NCBI RefSeq assembly: GCF_900107975.1
Contig: NZ_FNVF01000003.1
Location: forward strand, 315,155-379,154
Source: Paenibacillus sp. UNC499MF
GTDB lineage: Bacteria; Bacillota; Bacilli; Paenibacillales; NBRC-103111
Direction of reading: 5' to 3'
Length of the DNA stretch: 64,000 nucleotides
In this document: positions 42,965 to 51,707 of the stretch, one piece after another
Numbering within the stretch: the stretch's first letter is position 1
Layout: every line of letters begins with the position of its first letter
The notes under the pieces: model-generated
What the model saw: only the letters and a program-made list of their open reading frames with translations
Databases searched by the model: none
Told to the model about the DNA's origin: nothing
Program-made: the position numbers and the translations under genes

Positions 42965-43561
42965 CTACGCCTTTTTGGAGCCGATCTTATTTTCTCGGCC
43001 TTGAACCAGTTTACTGATATTTGTACGGTGCCGCCAAAAAGTAAACAGCCCGATTACGATAACGCCCCACAATATTTCGACCGGTCTTCCCATGCCCCAT
43101 ACGAAAAAAGGTAAGAGTGTGGTAAACAGCAGGGAGCCGAGCGAAACGTAACGGGTAAGAAAAATGGAAGCGATCGCGATGATGCCCGCGAAAAGCGCGG
43201 GGAGAAAGCACAGGGTAGCCGTTACTCCAATGGCGGTAGCGACGCCTTTACCACCCCGGAAACCGAAAAATACCGGCCAGTTATGACCGATAATTACGGC
43301 AAGCCCGCAAGCGACATGGACCCAGATCAGATCCGGAGCCATCCACTTGCCGATCCACACAGCCAGGATCGCTTTCACGACATCCAGCGCAAGTACCAGA
43401 ATGGCCGGCCCTTTGCCAAGCACGCGGAGCGTGTTGGTGGCTCCGGCATTTCCGCTTCCGTGCGCCCGGATATCAATCCCCTTGACCAATTTCCCAATTA
43501 TAAAGCTGAAGCTGAGCGAGCCCAGCAAATAAGCTGCCACTACGGGAATGATGTAGATCAA
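42965..43561 (-). CDS. plsY: Glycerol-3-phosphate acyltransferase PlsY
   Basis: Membrane enzyme that transfers an acyl group from acyl-phosphate to G3P, the first step of phosphatidic acid synthesis. The 198-aa protein has five hydrophobic helices and the motifs HGSGNAGATNTLRVLG, FGFRGGKGVATAIG and WPVFFGF. The start is TTG at 43561, 7 nt from GGGGAG. It sits between der and gpsA, as in many Firmicutes. Confidence 0.96.
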   Translation of the reverse strand: MIYIIPVVAAYLLGSLSFSFIIGKLVKGIDIRAHGSGNAGATNTLRVLGKGPAILVLALDVVKAILAVWIGKWMAPDLIWVHVACGLAVIIGHNWPVFFGFRGGKGVATAIGVTATLCFLPALFAGIIAIASIFLTRYVSLGSLLFTTLLPFFVWGMGRPVEILWGVIVIGLFTFWRHRTNISKLVQGRENKIGSKKA

Positions 43562-43573
43562 ACGAACTCTCCC

Positions 43574-44896
43574 CTATTCGTCGTCGGATTTTCTTCGCGT
43601 GAACAAACGGATCGGGGTTCCCTCAAAACCGAAAGCTCCGCGAATTTTGTTTTCGAGATAGCGCTCATATGAGAAGTGCATCATATCCGGCTCGTTTACA
43701 AAGAAAACAAAGGTCGGCGGCTTAACGGAAACTTGTGTGGCATAGTTAATACGCAGACGCTTGCCTTTGTCGGTCGGAGGAGGGTTAAACATGACCGCAT
43801 CGGAGACCACGTCGTTGAGCACGTGAGTCTGAACGCGCATCGTATGCTGCTCCGCCACCTGGTTGACCATGGGCAGAAGCTTCTGGACACGCTGGGTGGT
43901 GCGGGCGGACACATACAGAACCGGCGCGTACGTCATAAACAGGAAGTGATCGCGGATCTTCTGCGTGAACTGGTGCATGGTCTTGTCGTCCTTCTCCACC
44001 ACGTCCCACTTGTTGACGACGAAAATAGCCGCTTTGCCCGCTTCGTGCGCGTAGCCGGCGATATGCTTGTCCTGCTCGATGATCCCTTCTTCTCCGTTGA
44101 TGACCACAAGCACGACGTCGGCGCGCTCAATGGCTTTCATGGCGCGCATTACGCTGTATTTCTCCGTATTCTCATACACTTTACCGCGTTTGCGCATGCC
44201 GGCCGTATCGATAATGACATATTTCTGATCGTCAAGCTCGAAAGGCGTATCGATCGCATCCCGGGTCGTACCGGCCTGGTCGCTGACAATGACCCGGTCT
44301 TCGCCGAGGATGGCGTTTACAAGCGATGACTTCCCGACGTTCGGTCGTCCGATCAGCGCGACCTTGATGACTTCCTCGCCGTATTCTTCGTCCGCATGGT
44401 CCGGGAAATGGGCGGATGCGGCTTCCAGCATATCGCCGATTCCGATGCCGTGGGCGCCTGAAATCCCGATCGGGTCCCCGAAACCGAGGCTGTAGAATTC
44501 GTAAATCTCATCCTGCCGCTGAATGTTGTCCACCTTGTTGACGGCCAGGACAACGGGCTTGCGGGACCGGAAAAGAAGCTGGGCCACTTCCTGGTCCGCC
44601 GAGGTAACGCCGGCTTTGGCGTCTACCATGAAAATAATAACGTCCGCTTCTTCAATCGCGAGCTCGGCCTGGACACGGACGGACTTCATAATCTGATCTT
44701 CGCCTTCGACTTCGATACCGCCGGTGTCGATGACGCTGAACTCACGGTCCAGCCATTCGCCGATCCCGTACAATCTGTCTCGGGTCACGCCCGGTTTATC
44801 TTCAACGATGGCCAGCCGATCGCCGATTATCCGGTTAAATATCGTCGATTTACCGACGTTCGGACGCCCCACAATCGCTAGAATGGGTCTTGCCAT
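43574..44896 (-). CDS. der: Ribosome-assembly GTPase Der (EngA)
   Basis: Essential 50S assembly GTPase with two G domains. The 440-aa protein has P-loops GRPNVGKST at the N-terminus and GRPNVGKSS near residue 182, DTGG and DTAG switch motifs, NKVD and NKWD specificity motifs, and a C-terminal KH-like domain ([13 protein letters not shown]). The start ATG at 44896 is 8 nt from AAGGAG. A promoter lies at 44957-44985. Confidence 0.97.
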   Translation of the reverse strand: MARPILAIVGRPNVGKSTIFNRIIGDRLAIVEDKPGVTRDRLYGIGEWLDREFSVIDTGGIEVEGEDQIMKSVRVQAELAIEEADVIIFMVDAKAGVTSADQEVAQLLFRSRKPVVLAVNKVDNIQRQDEIYEFYSLGFGDPIGISGAHGIGIGDMLEAASAHFPDHADEEYGEEVIKVALIGRPNVGKSSLVNAILGEDRVIVSDQAGTTRDAIDTPFELDDQKYVIIDTAGMRKRGKVYENTEKYSVMRAMKAIERADVVLVVINGEEGIIEQDKHIAGYAHEAGKAAIFVVNKWDVVEKDDKTMHQFTQKIRDHFLFMTYAPVLYVSARTTQRVQKLLPMVNQVAEQHTMRVQTHVLNDVVSDAVMFNPPPTDKGKRLRINYATQVSVKPPTFVFFVNEPDMMHFSYERYLENKIRGAFGFEGTPIRLFTRRKSDDE

Positions 44897-44956
44897 TCGG
44901 TTCACTCCTTACTGATGGTCACTCAAATTCTCATTATTGGAAATTTCACATTCTTC

Positions 44957-44985
44957 ATCATAGCAAAAAAGCGCTGGATTGGCTA
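44957..44985 (-). promoter_or_regulatory. Candidate der promoter
   Basis: TAGCCA (44980-44985), a 17-nt spacer and TATGAT (44957-44962) preceded by TGC, an extended -10. Confidence 0.5.
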
Positions 44986-45001
44986 ATGTTTTCAGTGAAC
45001 G

Positions 45002-45184
45002 TTATCCCTTGTGGTCGACAAGGATGAAAGTTCCCGGTTTTAAAACGTGAGCGTTGACATCCAGAATTTTCTCCAGATTAAAAGCGAGCTGCTGGAGTTC
45101 GGCTTCATCTTTTGCATAAAAAATGGGGGCCCCTCCATCGACTTTAACGCCTTCCACAACCGCCACGGCTTTAATCGTTGCCAT
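45002..45184 (-). CDS. Small partner protein of YIEGIA (capping-subunit type)
   Basis: 60-aa acidic protein: TIKAVAVVEGVKVDGGAPIF, then AFNLEKILDVNAHVLK and FILVDHKG. Small proteins like this occur directly after YIEGIA-family genes and are annotated as capping complex subunits; I assign it by size, sequence feel and position 3 nt after the YIEGIA gene. No signal peptide. The start ATG is 8 nt from AAGGAGG. Confidence 0.72.
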   Translation of the reverse strand: MATIKAVAVVEGVKVDGGAPIFYAKDEAELQQLAFNLEKILDVNAHVLKPGTFILVDHKG

Positions 45185-45187
45185 TTA

Positions 45188-46096
45188 TTACGCCTCCTTG
45201 TTGGGTCCGGCCGCAGACTCCGTCGGCATGCGAATGGCGCTTTCCAGTACCGGCACCCGTTTAAGCGCGGCCGCCGCTTTCTGTGCGTCCTTCACTTGAG
45301 GAAGGACGAAGATTCCGAGCGTCCCCGAATCCAGATGGAGCTTGGCCATCGGCATCAAGGCCGGCTCTCCGCTGTCCCTGTAAACTCCGAGGACGGTGGA
45401 AATATCGTGCAGGATAGCCTGGCGCTGGCCCAGATTAGCCAGGGTGACTCGGGCGTCGGGATTTTTCGGAACGGCCAGCAGTCCTACCCCCTGCCTTCCG
45501 ATAAGCTCCCGGTCGCTCTCCAGCCCGACGTTCATGATGTAAATATCGCCTACATACAGATTAGGGCCGTCCAGCCGGACTTCGCTGATCCGGATATCCG
45601 CGATATGGGTCATATTTTTTCCCGTCTTGAAATAAATCGATACTCCGACGGCAGCCAGTCCGGCAGCCGCCCCCCAATACCAGGCAAAAACGAGCGTAAA
45701 CAGCGATGCCATCATGGACGTGAAAATGACGAGGTAGTTCCGTCCTTCGAAAACCATGGCGATGCCTTCAATGTAGGAGACGCCCCGCGGCACAAGCTCC
45801 ATCTGATCCACCTGCATCAGACTTTGGCGCTCCATATTCCGCACATCGCGGAACTGTTGAGCCGCAACGGTCAAGAACGTGACGGCCGTGTAATTTTTGT
45901 CGAGCAGCGCAGGTACCGCAACCGCACCGAGACCGGCCGCAATCACTCCCAGCGAAACATGAATGATTTTGCCGTGGGGATAAGTCGGATATTGACGATA
46001 ATCCGTTCTTAACAAATACAGACGGGACGCGATGCCGAAAAACAATCCGACAAAAACAGCGACCGTTTCTTTTTGCGACAGCATATGCGCTATCAT
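45188..46096 (-). CDS. YIEGIA-family membrane protein
   Basis: 302-aa membrane protein containing the namesake YIEGIA within PRGVSYIEGIAMVFEGRNYL. The N-terminal part has hydrophobic helices (VFVGLFFGIASRLYLL, VSLGVIAAGLGAVAVPALL, LVFAWYWGAAAGLAAVGV); the C-terminal part is soluble (VRLDGPNLYVGDIYIMNVG). The family is linked to endospore formers; its exact role is unknown to me. The start ATG at 46096 overlaps the upstream gene's stop (ATGA). The small partner follows after 3 nt. Confidence 0.82.
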   Translation of the reverse strand: MIAHMLSQKETVAVFVGLFFGIASRLYLLRTDYRQYPTYPHGKIIHVSLGVIAAGLGAVAVPALLDKNYTAVTFLTVAAQQFRDVRNMERQSLMQVDQMELVPRGVSYIEGIAMVFEGRNYLVIFTSMMASLFTLVFAWYWGAAAGLAAVGVSIYFKTGKNMTHIADIRISEVRLDGPNLYVGDIYIMNVGLESDRELIGRQGVGLLAVPKNPDARVTLANLGQRQAILHDISTVLGVYRDSGEPALMPMAKLHLDSGTLGIFVLPQVKDAQKAAAALKRVPVLESAIRMPTESAAGPNKEA

Positions 46097-46719
46097 TTCC
46101 TCCAACCTCGCTTTCGCCGGATCCAATGACGGGCGGTCGTCCTGCATCCCGAATATACCCATTCCAGGAAGACGGTCAGAATCCGCGCCGTAAAAAAGGA
46201 GAGCCACCATTTATCCAGAAACGAGGGTGTACCGAGATGAACCGGCATCAAGCCGTGGTGCATATAGGCAAAAGAAAGGTCTCCCGCAATCATGGCCACC
46301 GTCAAAGACACGTACTGTTCGGCTGCTCCCCGGTGCATCCCCATTACCAGTACCGCAAGGACAAGGGCAATATCCCATTCGGGTTTCAGCACAATCATGA
46401 CCGGGTCCACGCTGTACAGCTCCAGCATCAGCAGATGAACGGCACCGAGCAGCAGACCGGTCGCGAAAAGATGCCCGCCTTCCCAGAAGCTCTTCTTGCG
46501 GATAGCGATCAGAAGAGCCGTACAGACGGCTACGGGGACAGTCCCGTTGATAAGAGCGCCTCCAGCGGAAACGGTCATCAGGGCGGCAGGCAGCGCGAAC
46601 ATAAAAAAAAGAAGTATGTCGCGTCCGGATATACTTCTCATAAAAATTTCCCGCCATCCGCTGAGCAGAAATATGACAGAGATGGCGAGGAGTACGGAAG
46701 CAAGATAACCTGGATTCAT
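46093..46719 (-). CDS. yphA: YphA-like integral membrane protein
   Basis: 208-aa polytopic membrane protein with about six helices (ILLFFMFALPAALMTVSAGG, VPVAVCTALLIAI, DIALVLAVLVMGM, VSLTVAMIAGDLSFAYMHH). Position upstream of der matches yphA/yphB in B. subtilis; assignment is by position and topology. The basic C-terminus RKRGWRK overlaps the YIEGIA start by 4 nt, indicating coupled synthesis of the two membrane proteins. Confidence 0.65.
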   Translation of the reverse strand: MNPGYLASVLLAISVIFLLSGWREIFMRSISGRDILLFFMFALPAALMTVSAGGALINGTVPVAVCTALLIAIRKKSFWEGGHLFATGLLLGAVHLLMLELYSVDPVMIVLKPEWDIALVLAVLVMGMHRGAAEQYVSLTVAMIAGDLSFAYMHHGLMPVHLGTPSFLDKWWLSFFTARILTVFLEWVYSGCRTTARHWIRRKRGWRK

Positions 46720-46774
46720 AGTTTTGTCACCCTAGCTCGTTTCGTTACTCCTAGTATGACAAAACATCCCGTTT

Positions 46775-47830
46775 TTACTCCGCTTCCGTTCTGCAGGCAT
46801 ATTCAGTTAAATCGATCCGGCGAGCCCGGCACCATTCCGCGGTCGAGCCCGTGATTATCACGGGACGTGTCCACAGCTGTTCGATGCGCGTCGTTCCCAG
46901 AGCGGTCATCATCAGAACGATCCCGTGGTGCAGCTCGTCGATGTGATCGATCAAAGCTTGCGTGCCTTCGCTTTGCAGCACTTTAAGCAGGGCTCCGGCC
47001 ATTCCGGCCGCCGAAGCGCCAAGGACCAGCACCTTGACGATATCTTCGCTGGTGCGGATGCCTCCCGTGGCCATAACTCTGCCACGTTCGTAGACTTGCA
47101 GCGCTTCGATCAAGGTCACGCTCGTCTTCATGCCCCAGTCGTTCAGCCATTCGAGGGGAACCTTTCTCCGCGCATTCTCGATCGCGGCAAAATTGGTCCC
47201 TCCGGAGCCGCCGACATCCAAAATTTGTACGCCCGCCGATTTGAGCAGCCTCGCGTTCTCAAGCGGAATGCCGAACCCGACTTCTTTGACGATTACGGGC
47301 ACTCCCGTGCCTGCCACAATGCGGCTTACGCGCTCCAGCATACCGTGGAAGCTGCGGTCGCCTTCGGGCATGATAAGCTCCTGCATCACGTTCAAATGGA
47401 TCTGAAGCGCGTCCGCGCGAAGCATGTCTACGGCGCGAGCCGCCTGCTCCAACGTCGCTTCGCTGCCCAAATTCGCAAAGACGAGCCCGCCTGGATTCAC
47501 CTGCCGGACAATCCGATAGCTCGACTCCTGCAAAGGGTCCCGCAAAGCGGACATTTGGGAGCCGACCGCCATGGCGAGTCCCCGTTCCCGGGCCGCCACT
47601 GCAAGCTCACGGTTTATATCTTCGGTTTCACGTGCTCCTCCGGTCATCGCATTTACGACAATCGGCGAACTCAAATTGAGTTCGCCGATTGTCGTAAAGA
47701 GAGCGACAGACTCGGTGGAAGCGTCTGGCAGGCAGTTAGGCAACAGCTTGACATCCGTCAACCCCTGGTTGCCGGACTGCCCAGTCTGGAGCGCAAACTG
47801 CACGTGATCCATTTTGCGCGATGAGCGCAT
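46775..47830 (-). CDS. fni: Type 2 isopentenyl-diphosphate delta-isomerase
   Basis: FMN- and NADPH-dependent isomerase that interconverts IPP and DMAPP. The 351-aa TIM barrel has SRKMDHVQFAL, VVNAMTGGARETEDINRELA, AVGSQMSALRDP, LNVMQELIMPEGDRSFHGML, VIVKEVGFGI and VGGSGGTNFAAIEN, all family marks. The start ATG is 7 nt from AGGAGG. A perfect 47-bp palindrome (47652-47698) lies inside the coding sequence, covering FTTIGELNLSSPIVV. IPP/DMAPP supply fits hepS/hepT in the same window. Confidence 0.96.
   Translation of the reverse strand: MRSSRKMDHVQFALQTGQSGNQGLTDVKLLPNCLPDASTESVALFTTIGELNLSSPIVVNAMTGGARETEDINRELAVAARERGLAMAVGSQMSALRDPLQESSYRIVRQVNPGGLVFANLGSEATLEQAARAVDMLRADALQIHLNVMQELIMPEGDRSFHGMLERVSRIVAGTGVPVIVKEVGFGIPLENARLLKSAGVQILDVGGSGGTNFAAIENARRKVPLEWLNDWGMKTSVTLIEALQVYERGRVMATGGIRTSEDIVKVLVLGASAAGMAGALLKVLQSEGTQALIDHIDELHHGIVLMMTALGTTRIEQLWTRPVIITGSTAEWCRARRIDLTEYACRTEAE
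47652..47698. repeat. Perfect 47-bp palindrome inside fni
   Basis: Two 23-bp arms (47652-47674 and 47676-47698) are exact reverse complements around a single A. The frame is intact through it. Confidence 0.95.
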
Positions 47831-47856
47831 TCCGCTTCCTCCTGTTCAAGTCGTCA

Positions 47857-49113
47857 TTATTTTTTAAATTTGGAAAGCTTGTCGCCGAAACGCTCGCCGA
47901 GCGTCATGGACAGACCTTGATTGCTTAGGGAAACATTCTCGTTGCCAGCCAGTTCCTTCTGGTGGTTGGAGGATCTTTCCGGTCTGGAAGAATAGTTGGA
48001 AGGTGCGGAAGATGCGGTTTGAGCCGGAGCTTCTTCCGTTTCCTTGATGCTGAGGCTCACGCGCTTCTCAGCCGCGTTCACGTCAAGGACTTTCACCTTA
48101 ACTTCCTGGCCTTCTTTCAGAACTTCCTGCGGAGTCGCGATGTGACGGTGAGCGATCTGGGAAATATGAACCAGACCTTCAACGCCCGGTGCGATTTCAA
48201 CAAACGCGCCGAATCCGGCAAGACGTTTAACCGTACCGGTAATGATTTCGCCGGTCGTGAAAGTTTTCTCCGCCTTTTCCCAAGGACCTTCTTGAGTGGC
48301 TTTCAGGCTCAGGCTCACTTTGTCTTTCTCCGGATCCACTTTCAGAACCTGTACGCTTACTTTGTCGCCTTCTTTAACGATTTCGGAAGGGTGCTCAACA
48401 TGGTGCCAAGCCATTTCGGAAATGTGCACCAGGCCGTCGATACCGCCGATATCCACGAACGCGCCGAATTGAGTCAGGCGTTGTACGGTACCTTCGTATA
48501 CTTTGCCCACTTCGATTTTGCTGATAATGTCTTTCTTCTGTGCTTCATATTCTTCATCCAGAACGTCCTTCTGGGAAAGAATCACTTTGTTCTTCTCGCG
48601 GTCGATTTCTTTCACTCTCAGGCGCAGAGTACGGCCTTTATAGTCGGAGAAATCCTCAACAAAGCTGCGCTCTACCATAGATGCCGGTACGAAGCCGCGC
48701 ACGCCTACGTCAACAACGAGGCCGCCTTTAACCACTTCAGCCACGACAGCTTCGATGATGACTTTCTCGTCCAGTTTTTGCTGCAGGGTTTCCCATGCTT
48801 TTTCACTGTCAACAGAGCGCTTGGAAAGAACCAGCTTTTCTTTGTTGTCGTCAATCGTTACGATTTTAAGCTCAATCTCCTGGCCCTCTTGAACCGCTTG
48901 ATCCGCGTTCTCGATTTGGACGGAGGACAGCTCGCGAAGCGGAATCGTGCCGTCGTACTTGTAACCGATATCTACGATTGCCTGATCCTGCTCGACTTTA
49001 ATGATTTTGCCTTTAACGACGTCGCCTTTCTTAACGGCTGCGACTTGGCTCATCGCTTCTTGAGCTTCTTGGCTTTCGTTCGTTTGATTTTCGTTTTTGA
49101 TTTCTTCTGACAT
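47857..49113 (-). CDS. ypfD: S1-type RNA-binding protein (30S protein S1 homologue, YpfD)
   Basis: 418-aa protein with four S1 domains (for example GDVVKGKIIKVEQDQAIVDI, GKVYEGTVQRLTQFGAFVDI, GEIITGTVKRLAGFGAFVEI) and an acidic Glu/Asn/Gln-rich N-terminus. The C-terminus is low-complexity (Ser/Asn/Gln). In Firmicutes such proteins are called RpsA or YpfD and are not a strict ribosomal S1. The start ATG at 49113 follows GAGGAGG. It lies downstream of cmk and plsC, as in many bacteria. Confidence 0.95.
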   Translation of the reverse strand: MSEEIKNENQTNESQEAQEAMSQVAAVKKGDVVKGKIIKVEQDQAIVDIGYKYDGTIPLRELSSVQIENADQAVQEGQEIELKIVTIDDNKEKLVLSKRSVDSEKAWETLQQKLDEKVIIEAVVAEVVKGGLVVDVGVRGFVPASMVERSFVEDFSDYKGRTLRLRVKEIDREKNKVILSQKDVLDEEYEAQKKDIISKIEVGKVYEGTVQRLTQFGAFVDIGGIDGLVHISEMAWHHVEHPSEIVKEGDKVSVQVLKVDPEKDKVSLSLKATQEGPWEKAEKTFTTGEIITGTVKRLAGFGAFVEIAPGVEGLVHISQIAHRHIATPQEVLKEGQEVKVKVLDVNAAEKRVSLSIKETEEAPAQTASSAPSNYSSRPERSSNHQKELAGNENVSLSNQGLSMTLGERFGDKLSKFKK

Positions 49114-49220
49114 GGGATACCCTCCTCGAAAATAAACACACCGACGGTTAATTTTGTATAGGCATCTGCACGGCGCGGATTGCGCGGCAGGATTTCCTTA
49201 CAACCGGGTTCGTTTTTTAG

Positions 49221-49808
49221 TTAAGCGACTTCTTTCCGGTGTTCCCGGATCAAAGTCTGAATTTCTTGCATGATGTACTCGGTCACCTGCTCGAGATCGG
49301 CCGATCCGGCTTCGCTGAATGGAGTCAAATCAAGCGGTTTCCCGTAAATGACCGTCATTCTGCCGAATACCTTGTAATCGCCGATGATGGCGGTCGGCAC
49401 AACGGCCGCGCCGGATTTCAGGGCAAACATCGCTGCGCCCTTCTTTCCCACACCGGGATTTTTGCGGCTTCCTTCCGGAAAGATGCCAAGCACGTTTCCA
49501 TCCCGAAGCAAGTTCAGCGTTCCCTTGATCGTTTCTTTGCTGACGCCTCCCCGTTTAACCGGAAAAGCGCCAATTTTACTAATTATTAGACCTAAAACCG
49601 GAATTTGAAACAGCTCCGCCTTCGCCATAAAATGAACTTTGCGTTTGAGGCGGATGCCGACAAGCGGAGGATCAAAGTTGCTGATATGATTGGAACAGAG
49701 CAGTACGCCGCCGTGCTCGGGGATGTTCTCCTTGCCGATCACGCGAATCCGGAACAGCAGGGAATACACCACATTGCAGACTCCCCGCGCGAAATGGTAA
49801 AAGCTCAT
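49221..49808 (-). CDS. plsC: 1-acyl-sn-glycerol-3-phosphate acyltransferase
   Basis: Makes phosphatidic acid from lysophosphatidic acid. The 195-aa protein has the catalytic NHISNFD (H-x4-D) near residue 40, FPVKRGG and the substrate motif GIFPEGSRKNPG, with VPTAIIGDYK. The N-terminus has a hydrophobic segment for membrane contact. Its ATG overlaps the cmk stop by 4 nt. It completes, with plsY and gpsA in this window, the route from DHAP to phosphatidic acid. Confidence 0.95.
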   Translation of the reverse strand: MSFYHFARGVCNVVYSLLFRIRVIGKENIPEHGGVLLCSNHISNFDPPLVGIRLKRKVHFMAKAELFQIPVLGLIISKIGAFPVKRGGVSKETIKGTLNLLRDGNVLGIFPEGSRKNPGVGKKGAAMFALKSGAAVVPTAIIGDYKVFGRMTVIYGKPLDLTPFSEAGSADLEQVTEYIMQEIQTLIREHRKEVA

Positions 49809-50488
49809 GCTCTTTCACCGCCTGTCCTCAACCGGCACATCTCCAGGATGCTCTCCACCACTTCGGGAATGGTCAGATCTGTACTGTCCAGCATTACAGC
49901 GTCGGCCGCTTGTACAAGGGGAGATACTTCCCTGCCTTCATCCAGCATATCGCGGCGGGCAATGTCCTTTTCCATCTCTTCAAGAGTGGTCGCCATTGCC
50001 GTGCCCTGAACTTCTTGAAACCTTCGTTCGGCGCGCTTGCGCACGCTCGCGGTAAGGAAAATCTTCACTTCCGCATCGGGAAGCACGTGAGTGCCGATAT
50101 CCCGGCCGTCCATCACGATGCCTTTGGAAGCGGCCATCCGCTTCTGCTTGTCTACCAGAAGCTTCCTCACTTCCGCGATGGCGGCGATTTGTGAAACCTG
50201 GTCCGTAACGAGCTTGGTACGGATATCGGAAGATACATCCCGGCCGTCTACAAATACAAGCTGTCCTTCCGGTCCCGGCACGAGTTCGATCTCCATGCCG
50301 GCGGCCGTATCTGCGACGGCCTTCGTGTCCAGAGGGTTAATCCCGTCCTGCAGCACCTTCCAGGTGACCGCCCGATACATCGCTCCCGTGTCCACATAGA
50401 CAAAACCAAGCTCGCCGGCGACCTTGCGGGCTATGGTGCTTTTGCCTGCACCGGCTGGCCCATCTATCGCGATATTAAATTTAGTCAA
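49805..50488 (-). CDS. cmk: Cytidylate kinase
   Basis: Phosphorylates CMP and dCMP. The 227-aa P-loop protein has IAIDGPAGAGKSTIARKVAG at the N-terminus, YVDTGAMYRAVTW, VVMDGRDIGTHVLPDAEVK and FLTASVRKRAERR. The start is TTG at 50488, 8 nt after the GGAGGAG block; no in-frame ATG/GTG fits. It is coupled to plsC by ATGA. Confidence 0.96.
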   Translation of the reverse strand: MTKFNIAIDGPAGAGKSTIARKVAGELGFVYVDTGAMYRAVTWKVLQDGINPLDTKAVADTAAGMEIELVPGPEGQLVFVDGRDVSSDIRTKLVTDQVSQIAAIAEVRKLLVDKQKRMAASKGIVMDGRDIGTHVLPDAEVKIFLTASVRKRAERRFQEVQGTAMATTLEEMEKDIARRDMLDEGREVSPLVQAADAVMLDSTDLTIPEVVESILEMCRLRTGGERA

Positions 50489-50521
50489 AACAAAGGCTCC
50501 TCCTAACAAAACCTTACGAAC

Positions 50522-50543
50522 AAAAAAGCAGGCGCAGCCTGCT
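50522..50543 (-). terminator. Terminator after ypfB
   Basis: 7-bp perfect stem AGCAGGC / GCCTGCT with a 3-nt loop and TTTTTT on the minus strand. Confidence 0.85.
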
Positions 50544-50617
50544 AACGCTGTAAATTATACCATAGCCGGAAGACAGATGCAAAAGTGTGCGGCCCTCCTG
50601 AATTTTCCGGAAAGTCG

Positions 50618-50848
50618 TTATTCCTCCGACTGCCTGACGTAAGGCACGCCTTCCAGAGGTTCGACCCGCGTGATTTCTTTACGCACACCCGGAAATTGAA
50701 GAAGCAGCTGGCTAATCAGCAAACCGGCCAACAGTACGTATAAACATCGTACGAGCACCTTCTCGACCCGCTCGGAAAATTCAATGAACAGACGTTCGTA
50801 ACGTTCATAAGTTAATGGGCGTTGCTGCCCGGACCTCCGGATATTCAC
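50618..50848 (-). CDS. ypfB: YpfB-like small membrane protein (DUF5359)
   Basis: 76-aa protein with one transmembrane helix (VRCLYVLLAGLLISQLLLQF, residues ~32-52) after a basic cytosolic N-terminus (NIRRSGQQRPLTYERYERL) and a short outside tail rich in Glu/Pro. The start is GTG at 50848, 6 nt from GGAGG; the ATG at 50854 directly abuts the SD. YpfB lies between ypfA and cmk in B. subtilis. Function is unknown. Confidence 0.72.
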   Translation of the reverse strand: MNIRRSGQQRPLTYERYERLFIEFSERVEKVLVRCLYVLLAGLLISQLLLQFPGVRKEITRVEPLEGVPYVRQSEE

Positions 50849-50916
50849 TTGCATCCTCCCGTAAACGAGCCTTGTTTGGAATGCAGTGTTTCCCGAACGG
50901 ACCGAATTTATGTAAG

Positions 50917-51576
50917 CTACTTCTTGCGGAAATCGAATTGTTTCTCAAAGCAGTACTGAATCAGCTTCTGACGGTCGCGGTCCGTAATTTCGCTGAACTG
51001 CAGCATGACGATTTTGCGTCCCGTCTCCAGCGTTTTCACCCGGACGACCTCCGCTTTGAACGGCAGATGTTCCAGCGTCCCATTCTTGTAAGTTACAAGA
51101 AGCCAGCAGTTTACCTGGGTGACATGGTCCTGAAATTCACTGCCTTGGCAGGTGAAGGAAACCCCGCCTCCGCCGACGTCCTCCGTCAAGGCCACGATAG
51201 GAACCGTATCGCCAGCCTGTACGGAAATTTCCAGCTCGGCCGGAATCCGCAGAAAGCTTCTGCGCTGGACTTTCGTAATCGAGGCCGGATCGGGCATGGC
51301 CAGGGCGACCAGACGGATCCCGTCTTCCTTGAAGCCGATGACCGAGGTCTGGAAATAATTTTTCACGCCTCCGTCCGTCACGAAAAAGGCGCTTACCTCG
51401 TCCCCCGTGTAAAGGCGTTTCAACCGGCCCGTCCGTTCGTTCATCGGAGTTTCGATCCATATACGGTCCGGCAGCACGTCCGAAATTCTCGCTTTGTATT
51501 CTTGTTTCGCTTCTTCTTCGTCAATCGTATTGACGTGAAGATGCAGAAGCTGGTTAATTTTCATAAGCTGAGCCAC
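50917..51576 (-). CDS. ypfA: PilZ-domain c-di-GMP receptor (YpfA/DgrA-like)
   Basis: 219-aa protein with a YcgR-like N-domain (about 1-95) and a C-terminal PilZ domain. The RxxxR motif is RRSFLRIP near 104-111; the second motif reads TEDVGGGGVSF, where the usual [DN]xSxxG has Gly in place of Ser. It likely binds c-di-GMP and slows flagellar motors or matrix functions, as YpfA does in B. subtilis. The start is GTG at 51576. An extended -10 promoter lies at 51623-51631. Confidence 0.87.
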   Translation of the reverse strand: MAQLMKINQLLHLHVNTIDEEEAKQEYKARISDVLPDRIWIETPMNERTGRLKRLYTGDEVSAFFVTDGGVKNYFQTSVIGFKEDGIRLVALAMPDPASITKVQRRSFLRIPAELEISVQAGDTVPIVALTEDVGGGGVSFTCQGSEFQDHVTQVNCWLLVTYKNGTLEHLPFKAEVVRVKTLETGRKIVMLQFSEITDRDRQKLIQYCFEKQFDFRKK

Positions 51577-51622
51577 GGTAACCTCATCCTTTTTTCGGCT
51601 AAATCCTGCATGTTTCTACTTG

Positions 51623-51631
51623 ATTATAGCA
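51623..51631 (-). promoter_or_regulatory. Extended -10 promoter for ypfA
   Basis: TGC followed by perfect TATAAT (51623-51628); the -35 is poor. Confidence 0.5.
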
Positions 51632-51654
51632 CGCCTCCACCATTTAGGAAGACA

Positions 51655-51690
51655 CAAAAAAGCGGCACAGAGTTTCCCCTGAAGCCGCTT
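51655..51690 (-). terminator. Terminator after ypeB
   Basis: Stem AAGCGGC / GCCGCTT with an additional CAG/CTG pairing and TTTTTT on the minus strand. Confidence 0.85.
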
Positions 51691-51707
51691 GTTTCGAAAG
51701 GATTCCG

